DNA of 64,000 bases from Natribaculum luteum (GCF_023008545.1 NZ_CP095397.1:1116001-1180000), one strand, 5' to 3'; shown: positions 43,342-56,421, numbered from the stretch's first letter. Notes: generated by a model from the letters alone, not told the origin. Program-made: numbers and translations.

Positions 43342-44798
43342 CAGTCGTCACCTCCGGGGACTTCGGCGGCCTCGGGCGGGGCCCGTCCCTCGAGGATGGA
43401 CATGAGCGCGTAGCCGATGATCGGGAACAATACGAGCACGAGCATCCCGCCGATCATCTCCGGGGAACCGAAGTTGTCGTAGGCGAAGTAGGCGACGATA
43501 AAGAGCATGACGGCGGGGATGACGTACTTCACGACGGGGTTCCACCAGTGGCCGACGTAGATGCCGGCGTTCTGGTTGACCGTCAGCAGACGCAGCCGCT
43601 GGGGACCAAGCACCCAGCCGATGACGCCGATGATGGCGAGCGTCGCGAGCGGCAGCCCCCAGTTGCCGAAGACGAAGTCGAGGTAGTCGAGGATCGTCAC
43701 GGAGTAGGCGCTCGGAATGCCGAGCAGCCAGATCGCGCCACAGACCCCGAGGACGGTCTGTGTGCGATCGAGCCGGGTCTCCTCGGAGATCGTCGTCACG
43801 CTGACCTCCGTGATCAACAGCCCCGAGGTGAGCGTCGCGAGGAAGAAGCCGACGAAAAAGAGGATCGCGACGAGGCCTCCGAAGGGAATCTCGGGGAACA
43901 CCTGCACCAGCGAGATGAACGCCAGGTTGGCCCCGACGTCGGGTTCGAGGCCGACGGCGAAGACGACGGGGAAGATCGCCAGCGCGGCGAGGACGCCGAT
44001 GCTGGATTCGCCGATCGCCGTGAAGACGCCGCCGCCGAGCGGCACGTCGTCGTACTCCCGCAGGTAGCTGCCGATGGTGAGCGCGATTCCCCAGCCGAGA
44101 CCGGTCGAGAACAGCGCCTGCCCGAGTGCCGTGATCCAGGTTTCGCTGCGCGCGAGGAACTCCCACTGGACGCCGAAGATGAACGCGATCCCGTCGCTCG
44201 CACCGGGGAGCGTCAGCCCGCGGATCGTCATCACCACGAGCGAGAACACCAGCGCCGGCACCGCGTAGACGACGAGTCGTTCGACGCCCCGGCGGATACC
44301 AAGCGCCAGCACGGCCGCGATGGTTCCCATCACGACGGTGTGGAGGCCGATCGTGAGGATGGGATTGTCGAGGAACGCGGTCCAGAACGCCTCGGGCTGG
44401 AATCCTGCCGACGTGAACGTGAACAGAAGCGAGTGGATCGCGTAGTACAGCGTCCACCCGATCACCGGCGAGTAGTACGACATCAGCGCGACGTTTACGA
44501 GCAAGACGACGACGCCGAAGCCGACGAGCCCGCTGCGGCCGACGACCTCGCGAAACGCGCCGATGACGCCCTTGCCGGTGTAGCGACCGAGTGCGACCTC
44601 GGCCATCAATCCCGGCACCGCGAGCAAGAACAGCAGCGCCAGGTAGGCGAGGATGAACGCCCCACCACCGTTGTTTCCGGCGACGTACGGGAACCGCCAG
44701 ATGTTGCCGGCTCCCACCATCGCCCCGATCATCGCCATCAGGAAGCCAAACCGAGTACCCCACTCGGCTCGAGCAGTTTTTGCCGGTGTGTCTGCCAT
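43341..44798 (-). CDS. sodium-dependent neurotransmitter:symporter (NSS) family transporter
   Basis: A 485-residue transporter with about 12 membrane helices. The family N-terminus is intact: WGTRFGFLMAMIGAMVGAGNIWRFPYVAGNNGGGAF (LeuT-like Na+ and substrate site), and the GRY motif follows (ALGRYTGKG). It should import amino acids or related solutes with Na+. ATG 44798 excludes a two-codon TTG extension. A downstream small membrane gene is coupled to it. Confidence 0.93.
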   Translation of the reverse strand: MADTPAKTARAEWGTRFGFLMAMIGAMVGAGNIWRFPYVAGNNGGGAFILAYLALLFLLAVPGLMAEVALGRYTGKGVIGAFREVVGRSGLVGFGVVVLLVNVALMSYYSPVIGWTLYYAIHSLLFTFTSAGFQPEAFWTAFLDNPILTIGLHTVVMGTIAAVLALGIRRGVERLVVYAVPALVFSLVVMTIRGLTLPGASDGIAFIFGVQWEFLARSETWITALGQALFSTGLGWGIALTIGSYLREYDDVPLGGGVFTAIGESSIGVLAALAIFPVVFAVGLEPDVGANLAFISLVQVFPEIPFGGLVAILFFVGFFLATLTSGLLITEVSVTTISEETRLDRTQTVLGVCGAIWLLGIPSAYSVTILDYLDFVFGNWGLPLATLAIIGVIGWVLGPQRLRLLTVNQNAGIYVGHWWNPVVKYVIPAVMLFIVAYFAYDNFGSPEMIGGMLVLVLFPIIGYALMSILEGRAPPEAAEVPGGDD

Positions 44799-44946
44799 CG
44801 TCAAATCACAGGAGGGCGTATCATTCGAGGGATCGTATAAGTTCGTTATTCGTTAACGTGAAACACAAGAGTAAGAACTAATTACCAGTAGACGAGCAGG
44901 ATGGCAACTCAATGCGGACAGATGGAACCTGAAGAAAGCGAACGGA

Positions 44947-45081
44947 TCAGGAGTCGTCGTCACTGTCGCCTTCCACACCGGTGAGTTCGTGATCCTGCGT
45001 ACCGCCGTACTGGCCCTGTTCTTCTCCCTCTTCCTCCGATCGTTCGTCGTCCGACTCTCGGCCGCGGTCGGAATCAGCCAT
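44947..45081 (-). CDS. small acidic protein (44 aa)
   Basis: This short frame encodes an extremely acidic, disordered peptide (MADSDRGRESDDERSEEEGE then QGQYGGTQDHELTGVEGDSD). Its ATG lies 5 nt after the stop of a decayed DUF892-type gene on the same strand, so it was probably the second gene of that operon. It still has an intact frame but may no longer be expressed. Confidence 0.55.
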   Translation of the reverse strand: MADSDRGRESDDERSEEEGEEQGQYGGTQDHELTGVEGDSDDDS

Positions 45082-45086
45082 CGTGA

Positions 45087-45240
45087 TCACCCCGCCGGAA
45101 TTGCCTCCATCTCGAACGACTCCGTGAGCCCTTTCAACTTCTCGAGTGCGTCCTGTTCTTCCCTGCGGTCTCTTCGAGGAGGTCCGCCGGATCGCCCATG
45201 CCGAGCTGATCGGCCAGCGGGATCAGGTTCCACTCGAGAG
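45087..45240 (-). pseudogene. remnant of a DUF892 (YciF-like, ferritin-fold) gene
   Basis: Translating with one frame change gives NLIPLADQLGMGDPADLLEETA continuing as REEQDALEKLKGLTESFEMEA. This reads like the C-terminal helix pair of DUF892/YciF proteins (LAEQLG...ADLLEETL.EE). A single-base loss near 45162-45165 breaks the frame and the N-terminal two thirds are missing. No promoter or start for the fragment is visible. Confidence 0.5.
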
Positions 45241-45541
45241 CGTCCAGACGTCGCTGGCCCCTACTTTTCGGCTGTCGTCGACGCTGATCCACGCCCCATC
45301 GTCGAGTGTCCGCAGTGCAATCGCCATACCGTTCGTTCGACGGCGGTACACCTCGCTCCGTCGGCCCGTGCAGTGCTCGTCGGATCGTACGACGGCTGCT
45401 TTCGCGAAAACCGCCCGACTCGGCCGACATTCGCTACAGTCGACCGACCGAGATAGCGGCCGTCGTTTCCGCTATTTCAGAGACAGGGTATCGTTTGCAG
45501 CCGTACGTGCGTTTAAGCGACCATAGCCTGAACGTGCGTCC
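45241..45541. other. gene-poor stretch with promoter of the downstream small ORFs
   Basis: No convincing gene. A minus-strand frame (45325 down to about 45224) encodes 34 residues with some protein-like character, but it ends in the decayed region. A GTTTAAGCG box at about 45510-45518, 25-30 nt before the ATG at 45542, looks like a plus-strand promoter. Confidence 0.45.
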
Positions 45542-45631
45542 ATGTCGACCCGCACAGCTAATCACGAATCACGACGGTACGCAGCCAGAGAGACACCGCC
45601 GACGGCGACATTCGAGAGAGGCGACCCATGA
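45542..45631 (+). CDS. possible leader micro-ORF (29 aa)
   Basis: ATG 45542 follows a GTTTAAGCG promoter-like box by about 25-30 nt, so it would begin a leaderless mRNA. It encodes a basic, polar 29-residue peptide. Its stop overlaps the ATG of the next small gene (ATGA), a coupling arrangement that argues for translation. It has no recognisable domain. Confidence 0.45.
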   Translation: MSTRTANHESRRYAARETPPTATFERGDP

Positions 45632-45774
45632 CCAGCGCCCACACCGACGACAGCCAGCACCGACCCACTCCTGACGACGAAGACGACCGCGACGACGCCC
45701 ACCTCGAGGACGTCGACGTCGGTGCCGGCTGCACGGAGATCTGGCGACACCTCGCCGAGCAGCGAGAGTCGTGA
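45628..45774 (+). CDS. small acidic protein with GCTEIW motif (48 aa)
   Basis: A 48-residue peptide with an acidic N-terminal half and a C-terminal GAGCTEIWRHLAEQRES. I recognise that C-terminal motif as recurring in small haloarchaeal proteins of unknown function. The start overlaps the preceding micro-ORF. It lies 52 bp upstream of the 235-residue gene on the same strand and may be its operon partner. Confidence 0.65.
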   Translation: MTSAHTDDSQHRPTPDDEDDRDDAHLEDVDVGAGCTEIWRHLAEQRES

Positions 45775-45826
45775 ACGAGCCACAGAGAGGGAGCGTTTTT
45801 GCTCTCGAGTCCCCTACCGTCCTGCC

Positions 45827-46534
45827 ATGACGAGTGAGCGTCCCAGAGAGCGCCCACGGGACGGCAGCCCAGAATCGATCCCGACCGACCGCGAGTCGCC
45901 TGTCGGGACACCCGTCATCCGGGGCGACGAGTCGGTCACGGGCAGCCACGCCCGCGAAGCCGTCCAGTTCGACCCCGACGATCCCGAGAGCCTCGCCGAG
46001 GCCGCCGAGGTCGTCCGACGGTTCGCGGCCGAAACAGCGGGCGAGGACGACAACCTCTACATGCTCCGCGGCGCAGCCGCCTGCGCCGCCCTCGTCAGGG
46101 GTGTCGGCTCGTACAAGGCTGCCGCGGAACGTGCCACCGAGCAGACGGCGTCCGGCGACGTCACCGTCTCGTTCATCCGCAAGTGGGCCCGCGTCCACGA
46201 TCTCCCGCGTGCCGTCCGACGGCAGGTCGCCCTCGGTACCATCGCGCCGACCGCTGCAAAACACATCGCTCGCGTCAGTGGCGAAGCCCGCTTCCTGCTC
46301 GCGTGGGCGACACTCGACGGCGACCTGACCGTCCGCGAAGTCCGCAACGTCGCGAGCGCCATCAACAACGGTACCCCGATCGACCGCGCACTGGCCGAAT
46401 ACGACATCACGCTCGGGACGATCGAACTCACCCTGCCATCGACCTCCTATCGCGACCTTCGACGCCAGGCCTCGCTCGAGGGCGTCGAACCGGGAACGCT
46501 CGTCGCCGACGCACTCGAGGCGTACCTCGAGTGA
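45827..46534 (+). CDS. conserved haloarchaeal protein, helical
   Basis: A 235-residue protein. A disordered 45-residue N-terminus precedes a helical domain with VSFIRKWARVHDLPRAVRRQVALGTIAPTAAKHIARVSG, which resembles a ParB/KorB-like or HTH-type DNA-binding helical bundle. A C-terminal 40-residue part (TLPSTSYRDLRRQASLEGVEPGTLVADALEAYL) looks like a ribbon-helix-helix-type module. A DNA-binding role is an inference. A TTTTTGCTC stretch lies upstream of ATG 45827. Confidence 0.75.
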   Translation: MTSERPRERPRDGSPESIPTDRESPVGTPVIRGDESVTGSHAREAVQFDPDDPESLAEAAEVVRRFAAETAGEDDNLYMLRGAAACAALVRGVGSYKAAAERATEQTASGDVTVSFIRKWARVHDLPRAVRRQVALGTIAPTAAKHIARVSGEARFLLAWATLDGDLTVREVRNVASAINNGTPIDRALAEYDITLGTIELTLPSTSYRDLRRQASLEGVEPGTLVADALEAYLE

Positions 46535-46733
46535 TACTATCGACCGTCCATCATTCCGGCACCTCGGGAACCAGGGACAGCCAAGAGTACGAGACTGGTA
46601 GCGTCGCTTTCGATCGTCGGCCCGCCCCACGACTATCGCCAGATGTCGGCAACCTCGAGTCCGCTGTCCGAAACCGAATCACCCGATGGAGAAAGAAACG
46701 TTTAACCGCTACTCGCCAGAAGTGTCTGGTACA

Positions 46734-46784
<51 letters not shown>

Positions 46785-46807
<23 letters not shown>

Positions 46808-47054
46808 CTTTTGCCACGAACATTTTCATGAGGAGCAAAGCGGCCAGCGTGATTTGAACGCAAGGAACAGCTTTGCTTCGACCGTGTGTTCAAATCGCGC
46901 CCGGCCTGCTTTTGCCACGAACAACTTCGTGAGTGGCAAAACGGTCACGAGCGGTTTGAAGTAGACGAGTCACAGCCCGGGAAGCGAACGTAGTGAGCGA
47001 CCCGGAATGTCTCGGCGTAGTTCAAATCGCGCCCGGCCTGCTTTTGCCACGAAC
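46785..47054. repeat. three direct copies of the tRNA-Lys 3' end
   Basis: Copy 1 is in the tRNA (46785-46821). Copy 2 at 46886-46922 matches it over 37 nt with one change. Copy 3 at 47021-47054 matches over 34 nt. All include the T loop TTCAAATC, the acceptor strand and the downstream CTTTTGCCACGAAC. After copy 2 a hairpin forms with arms TTTTGCCAC and GTGGCAAAA; degraded forms follow copies 1 and 3. Such partial tRNA repeats are typical of att-site scars left by integrase elements. No integrase gene remains. Confidence 0.7.
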
Positions 47055-47416
47055 GAACTCGTGAGCTGTCAGTAGCGGAATCGGCCCGTTCCGCGAGACA
47101 ACGTCAAACGTGTCGATCGAAAATCGGACCGGACCGTGCCCCGTCGAACCGCGACGCGCTGACACGGTCTGAGCTCTCCGGCAAATCTTCACCGTAGCAC
47201 GGCACCAGACTGTTTCAACGACTCGTCTCGAGAACGACAACTGACGATTCAGCGGCCAGCATCTCGCCACTGCAGGACGTGCCAACACGGTATCGCTTAC
47301 AACTGGAGCAAACACCCGAGCTGTAGATCGTTCACACTCGAGAGAGCGAACACGCTCGAGAGACCTGACACTGCATACCGAAAACGAACGACGAAAACCG
47401 CGAAAACCGCGAAACG
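47055..47416. other. gene-free stretch downstream of the tRNA repeats
   Basis: About 360 bp with lower coding character than the surroundings. Long frames on the minus strand are Arg/Cys/Val-rich and not protein-like. No RNA gene was recognised. Confidence 0.45.
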
Positions 47417-48310
47417 TTATCCGCGAACGGGCATGTACGCAAGCGCAGCCAACAGGACGATCGTCGTCACGGCGATGGCGATCACCCACCAGAGACCCCT
47501 GATTCGCTCATTGAAGTGCGTGATCTCCTCCTGCTGTGTCTCGAAGCTCTCGACGTCACTCGTGAGGTACACGGTCCCTTCTTCCGGGAAGTCGACGCCG
47601 AACTCCTGATTACCGATCGTGGCCACCTCGCCGTCAGTGAGGTCGTAGGTCGTCGACGACTCACCCACGTACTCGATGGTCACCGTGTCACTCGAGATGT
47701 CGGTGATATTCCCTTCGATTATCCGTCCGGCGTCGCTATCGTTGTACGCGATCGTGTCGCCGAGTTCGTAGGTCTGCGTCTCGAGTCCCTCGAACTCGAG
47801 GAGAGGAACGAGCACCTCGTCACCACCCTCGGAGACGACGATGTACTGCTCGCCATCCCGTTCGACCGTCTCGTACTCGTCTTCGCTGAAGCTCTCGACG
47901 AGCACGAACGAACTAGCGCTAGCCGTCTCGTTTCCGCCGTCGGTCTCGTTTCCACCGTCAGTCTCGTTTCCGCCGTCGGTCTCGTTTCCACCGTCAGTCT
48001 CGTTTCCGCCGTCGATCATCACGTCGTACTCCGTGCCATCCTCGAGTTCGACCGTATCGCCGTCGCTCCACTCCGTCTCGAGGATCGCCGACTCGTTGAC
48101 GTACTCGATCGAGCCCGAATCAGCCCCGACGTCCGTCGCGTTGTACGTCCGATCGTTCAACTGAAACTCCTGACCCGGTTCCAGTTGATAATCGGCGTCT
48201 GCCGGATCGACCGTCACTTCGGGGGACTCTGCTGCGCCAATGACACCGTAGGCGCCCGCAGCGACCACCGCGAAGAGGGCGATGTAAAGCAGCCCTGCTC
48301 GGAATTGCAT
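47417..48310 (-). CDS. secreted, membrane-anchored protein with tandem N-glycosylation sequons
   Basis: A 297-residue protein: N-terminal signal or anchor helix (LLYIALFAVVAAGAYGVIGAA), an extracellular beta-rich region, a linker of five DGGNET repeats (residues 100-129), a second beta-rich region and a C-terminal membrane helix (GLWWVIAIAVTTIVLLAALAYMP). Each NET is an N-x-T sequon (N103, N109, N115, N121, N127); N57, N72 and later NDS/NIT sites add more. It is probably a heavily glycosylated surface protein. Function otherwise unknown. Confidence 0.8.
   Translation of the reverse strand: MQFRAGLLYIALFAVVAAGAYGVIGAAESPEVTVDPADADYQLEPGQEFQLNDRTYNATDVGADSGSIEYVNESAILETEWSDGDTVELEDGTEYDVMIDGGNETDGGNETDGGNETDGGNETDGGNETASASSFVLVESFSEDEYETVERDGEQYIVVSEGGDEVLVPLLEFEGLETQTYELGDTIAYNDSDAGRIIEGNITDISSDTVTIEYVGESSTTYDLTDGEVATIGNQEFGVDFPEEGTVYLTSDVESFETQQEEITHFNERIRGLWWVIAIAVTTIVLLAALAYMPVRG
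47924..48013 (-). repeat. five 18-bp repeats, alternating as 36-bp pairs
   Basis: The DGGNET codons are written as two alternating 18-bp versions: one with GCCGTCGG and one with ACCGTCAG at the same place. The order is A-B-A-B-A. This suggests that expansion happened in 36-bp steps by slippage or unequal recombination. Confidence 0.8.
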
Positions 48311-48433
48311 GTGTGAGGCGTGGTCCGCCCGTCGTATAACGGTTACTAAGTTCTCGAGAGAGCGAGACACACCCACAGCCAGAGTCAAGGTGCCACGACC
48401 AACCTCGACTTCGGCACTTCGCGTACGACTACG

Positions 48434-48724
48434 ATGATCGGTCGGACCCGGTTTCAGATTCGCGTGCCTAAACTGGAATACTTCGTCGGTGAAGCCTTTG
48501 AGGAACTGCGGATTGACGAACCGACAACCATCGAGCAACACACTGCAGATTTCGAACCGACTGAGTCGGGTACCACCGAGACAGAAATATCCTCGTCACT
48601 TGGTAAACGGCAGGTACTCTCGGCGCACATCTATATCCTCGAAGAACTCGATAACGAAGACGCCCTCTCGAAGCTATACGAGGAGATCTACCTCGAAGGC
48701 AACCTTGTCAGGCATCATACATAG
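48434..48724 (+). CDS. orphan hypothetical protein (96 aa)
   Basis: A 96-residue frame with balanced amino-acid use: a basic N-terminus (MIGRTRFQIRVPKLEYF), an acidic middle and an amphipathic C-terminal part (AHIYILEELDNEDALSKLYEEIYLEGN). Its codons are less G+C-rich than the neighbours' (for example CTATACGAG and CATATC-type words), which may reflect recent arrival. It lies between the sequon protein and tRNA-Cys. Family not recognised. Confidence 0.5.
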   Translation: MIGRTRFQIRVPKLEYFVGEAFEELRIDEPTTIEQHTADFEPTESGTTETEISSSLGKRQVLSAHIYILEELDNEDALSKLYEEIYLEGNLVRHHT

Positions 48725-48786
48725 CGTCTCGAAATAAGAGGAGTTGCCAAGACGTAGTCGTCCTGGGCTTTAGGGTAACGTGTAAA

Positions 48787-48862
48787 AGCCAAGGGCCGGA
48801 TTTGAACCGGCGGTGGGCGGCTCTGCAGGCCGCTGCGTTAGGCCGGACTCTGCCACCTTGGC
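48787..48862 (-). tRNA. tRNA-Cys (GCA)
   Basis: A complete cloverleaf on the minus strand: acceptor GCCAAGG/CCTTGGC, anticodon stem GCGGC/GCCGC with loop CTGCAGA (anticodon GCA), T arm GCCGG-TTCAAAT-CCGGC. A GCTTAAACG box at about 48889-48897 is the likely promoter. It closes the rRNA gene cluster, as usual in haloarchaea. Confidence 0.93.
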
Positions 48863-49012
48863 GCATTTCACCGTAGTCACTGCTGTCGTTTAAGCGTAGC
48901 GGTACGACGTTATACGTCGTCCGCAAATACAGAAATCCCCACACAGCGTCGCCACTGTGTGGGGTAATGATGAAAACCACGACCAGCGAACGCTGGCCGT
49001 GATCAGTATGAA

Positions 49013-49136
49013 TGGTCGGCGGCGAATCGGTGTTCCCAGAGGGTCGCCCACTCCAGTAGTGACCGATACGCAGGCGAGCTTATCTTCCGTGTTCGGGATG
49101 GGTACGGGAGGTGCCTCGCCGCTGTGGCCGCCGTAA
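49013..49136 (-). rRNA. rrf: 5S ribosomal RNA
   Basis: Read on the minus strand, the sequence begins TTACGGCGGCCACAGCGG and contains CACCTCCCGTACCCATCCCG and ACTGGAGTGGGCGACC, conserved parts of archaeal 5S rRNA. The ends pair as GGCGGC with GCCGCC. Ends are approximate by a few bases. Confidence 0.88.
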
Positions 49137-49247
49137 CGCCGATCGACGGAATCGAACCGTCGTCACACCTGGCCAGGATCGGTGGGAAAACCGTGTGTAT
49201 GTGTAGTCCAGTTAGCGCCTGGACCCGTTCGCGGGTCCTGTGATCCA

Positions 49248-52163
<2,916 letters not shown>

Positions 52164-52374
52164 ACGTTCGTCGGATCAAAGTGACCCGGGAACGGGTCCA
52201 GTGGACGCCTGGACTACACGTACACACGGTCTCATCTGCAACACCAGTAGACGGCTGGCGTGCATTGACCCTTCCCAGCCACGTTTACACGGACTGGTGC
52301 ATCGGTTTCGTTCGGATTCAATCGTCGGGCCGTCTCCCACTTAAGGGATACGATCCGAGATTTCCTCCGAGAGA

Positions 52375-52446
52375 TGGACCCACAGGGATTCGAACCCTGG
52401 GCATCCTCCTTGCAAAGGAGGCACTCTACCACTGAGCTATGGGCCC
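52375..52446 (-). tRNA. tRNA-Ala (UGC)
   Basis: A complete 72-nt cloverleaf in the 16S-23S spacer: acceptor GGGCCCA/TGGGTCC, anticodon TGC in the loop of the TCCTT...AAGGA stem, T arm CAGGG-TTCGAAT-CCCTG. Its place between 16S and 23S is the standard haloarchaeal arrangement. Confidence 0.96.
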
Positions 52447-52587
52447 ACCCTCGTCGAGCCGATCGGGGCCCGACGAGGAGCAAGTGTTAGCCTCGACAGT
52501 TCAAAGGTGCCCGGTCGGCCACTCGCTGGAGTGGTGACCGAACGTGGACCGCGAAGTTGAGCCACCCCGTCGGGGTGGTCTCGGTCT

Positions 52588-54060
<1,473 letters not shown>

Positions 54061-54254
54061 GCTATTCCCTGGCGGAGCCAGGGAGGTTTGGCGGTGAATG
54101 TAGGTACACACTCACACTATGGGTCCACGTTCGGCGACTCCAGATCGAGAGACCGATCGGGCGTCACCGAACTGTCGAGGCTAACATCAGATCCCATCTG
54201 TACGGCGGACCGCAGGGGTGAGATCCTCATTTCCTTCGGACGTATTCGTAAGCC

Positions 54255-54665
54255 CCGAGGAGTACTTAACCCCTTCGGAGCGGACGTCCAAGATGACGGA
54301 GCGAGTTGAACGCCCCGTCGATCACGCGTTCGTTGCGTTTACATCCGAGTGCCCTCGTACACTTAAGGGCATCGGATCGATTCCCTGCCGGAAACCGCAT
54401 CCGGCGAGGGCTTTCGCGTACTATTGGACACGCGCCCAGAGTATATAAGGGCAGCGTATCGAAGAGCCGGAAGGACCGGCCCAGTCGCGTTCTGATCCGA
54501 ACGCCCTCGAGCACGTAACGGCGTCGGAACCAGCCGACGACTGACGTCGAGGGTACGGGATGCAGTGCCTACCTCCGTGCCGGGAAACGGCCGGAGGGAA
54601 CGTGGCGGCGTGGGCCACGTCGTTCGCATTAGTTTCGAGGAGAGGGTCGATACATAAGGCCGTCG
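54255..54665 (-). promoter_or_regulatory. tandem rRNA promoters
   Basis: Four TATA-like boxes on the minus strand precede the 16S gene: near 54263-54270 (GTTAAGTAC), 54360-54369 (CCCTTAAGT), 54441-54450 (CCTTATATA) and 54650-54660 (CCTTATGTA). Three of the four intervals are about 80-100 bp and the flanks share GCCCT-type words. Multiple strong tandem promoters are known for haloarchaeal rRNA operons. Confidence 0.7.
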
Positions 54666-55078
54666 AACGAAATCGCCATCGGAACCGCCTACCATGGGGT
54701 TGTATTCCATCAGCCAACCAGTTCGACGACACGAACAACGGGCAGCGAAGTATCTCGAGAAAGGTGATATCGCGCGGGCGGAGGTCGATCGGTCATCCCG
54801 TCCTCGAAGATGTGGTCGGATCGGATGATACCCGCGCATTTTCAGGTTAGGCGCGCACGCGCATGAAAGCATTGTGTTCGGATGGATCGAATCGAGGGCG
54901 GTGGGTCGTGGTCGTGCCCAACAGGGGAGCTTGAGGCGTTCGGCCGGGTGTCTCGAGTCGCCCGGAGAAACGGGGCCGTCGAGATGGTCAGAAACCGGTG
55001 ACGACCCGAGAAATCGACGTACGGCCGAAATCTCGCCATCGATGCGTCTAAATCAGGTGCGTTACAACGTCTGCACGA
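54666..55078. other. gene-free region between rRNA promoters and the HTH gene
   Basis: No gene recognised. The right end must contain the promoter of the divergent HTH gene; no clear TATA box was seen there. Confidence 0.45.
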
Positions 55079-55456
55079 ATGGTCCGGGACCCGATCGCTT
55101 CGGAGTCGGCGCCGTCGGCGGAGGAGATCTGCTCCGCACTCGACGATCCCGACTGTCGAGAGATCATCCGGAATCTCGACGAGCCAATGACTGCCGCGGA
55201 ACTCACGTCACATTGTGATATCCCGCAGTCGACGCTGTACCGAAAGCTCGAGCTGTTGACGGAGTCGACACTGCTCGAGGAGTCGACCGAGATCAGACGT
55301 GACGGACACCACGCGAGCAAGTATTCGGTCGCGTTCGACGAGGTGACGATCTTTCTCGACGACGATCGATCACTCGCGGTGAAGATCGAACGTCCTGCAC
55401 GGACGGCCGACGAACGACTGGCGGAGATGTGGTCGGAGGTTCGAAAGGAGACATGA
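55079..55456 (+). CDS. winged-helix transcriptional regulator (ArsR-like)
   Basis: A 125-residue protein with an HTH core: DDPDCREIIRNLDEPMTAAELTSHCDIPQSTLYRKLELLTESTLLEE is the helix-turn-helix plus start of the wing. The remainder is a beta-rich tail. No metal-binding site is obvious. It is coupled by a 4-nt overlap to a membrane protein gene, suggesting a sensor or regulator pair. Confidence 0.85.
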   Translation: MVRDPIASESAPSAEEICSALDDPDCREIIRNLDEPMTAAELTSHCDIPQSTLYRKLELLTESTLLEESTEIRRDGHHASKYSVAFDEVTIFLDDDRSLAVKIERPARTADERLAEMWSEVRKET

Positions 55457-55749
55457 ATCTGTACCACGCATCAGGAATTGAAGTCGCAGTCGCACTGGCT
55501 ATCGTAAAGACGCTCGTTCTCGTCGTTGGCGGGATCATCACCTACTTCTCGTTCAAGGCGTATCGTCGGACTCGCCAGCGGGCGCTCGGCTATCTGGCGG
55601 CGGGGTTTGGCATCGTGACGCTCGGATTCGTGCTCGCTGGACTGGTATACGAGATCCTCAACGTCTCGCTCGAGGCGGGCGTCTTGATCGAGAGTTTGCT
55701 GGTGCTGATCGGATTCGGAATCATCGCGTACTCGCTGTACGCCCAGTAA
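55453..55749 (+). CDS. three-helix membrane protein coupled to HTH regulator
   Basis: A 98-residue protein with three hydrophobic helices (AVALAIVKTLVLVVGGIITYFSF, LGYLAAGFGIVTLGFVLAGLVY and AGVLIESLLVLIGFGIIAYSL). Its ATG overlaps the regulator stop. Similar HTH plus small membrane protein pairs are frequent in haloarchaea; the signal is unknown. Confidence 0.8.
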   Translation: MNLYHASGIEVAVALAIVKTLVLVVGGIITYFSFKAYRRTRQRALGYLAAGFGIVTLGFVLAGLVYEILNVSLEAGVLIESLLVLIGFGIIAYSLYAQ

Positions 55750-55944
55750 CGGTCGCGTGGAGGGTGGGACGTCGGGTCCGCTCGTCGTGTGGCCACGACG
55801 GCAGGTCTCGAGTGGCTGCAAGCGGCGAGAGGGTGTTCGTGGTACGGAGAACCGACCGAATACGATATTTATGTTCTGCCGGTTCCCGGCAGCCGGGAGG
55901 AGGTAAGAGAGATAAAAGGACGGGAGCGAACGATACAGTAGGGA

Positions 55945-56421
55945 ATGACCGCGAGGCACGTAACGAGACGGTCGGCGTTGAAACTGGCGAGTGGAATCGG
56001 CGTGGCGTCGCTTTCGGGTTGTATGGGCAGCGGCGGCGACGAGTACGACGTATTCGAGGGCGAGGAGTTCGTCGCCGAAGAGCCCGATTACGACGGCTGG
56101 CTCTCCGATGCGGTCAGCCACGAGGGAACGGTCGACTGGACTGGCAGAGACGAGGTGACGGTCCTCGTCGGCGTCGGCAGCGAGTGGATGGGGTTTGGCC
56201 CCGCAGCGATCAGGATCGACGCGGGAACGACCGTCGTCTGGGAGTGGACCGGCAAGGGCGGCGGTCACAACGTCGTCGACACCGACGGCACGTTCGAGAG
56301 TCCGATGGAGATCGAGGAGGGAAAGACGTTCGAGTATACGTTCGAAAAAGCCGGCATCTACACCTACTTCTGTCGACCACACCAGCATCGCGGAATGAAA
56401 GGGGCCGTCGACGTCGTCTGA
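55945..56421 (+). CDS. halocyanin (blue copper protein), copy 1
   Basis: A 158-residue Tat lipoprotein: TRRSALK then lipobox LSGC with C26 as lipid-modified cysteine. The plastocyanin-like domain has type-1 Cu ligands H108, C143, H146 and M151 (CRPHQHRGM). It would carry electrons on the outer membrane face. A paralogue lies 270 bp downstream. Confidence 0.93.
   Translation: MTARHVTRRSALKLASGIGVASLSGCMGSGGDEYDVFEGEEFVAEEPDYDGWLSDAVSHEGTVDWTGRDEVTVLVGVGSEWMGFGPAAIRIDAGTTVVWEWTGKGGGHNVVDTDGTFESPMEIEEGKTFEYTFEKAGIYTYFCRPHQHRGMKGAVDVV

Noticed and set aside
46822-47054. Possible additional tRNA genes at the repeated TTCAAATC sites
   Set aside because: Only the T loop and acceptor strand are present; no D arm or anticodon arm can be formed upstream.
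47924-48013. CRISPR-like regular repeats
   Set aside because: Units are contiguous 18-bp coding repeats without spacers.
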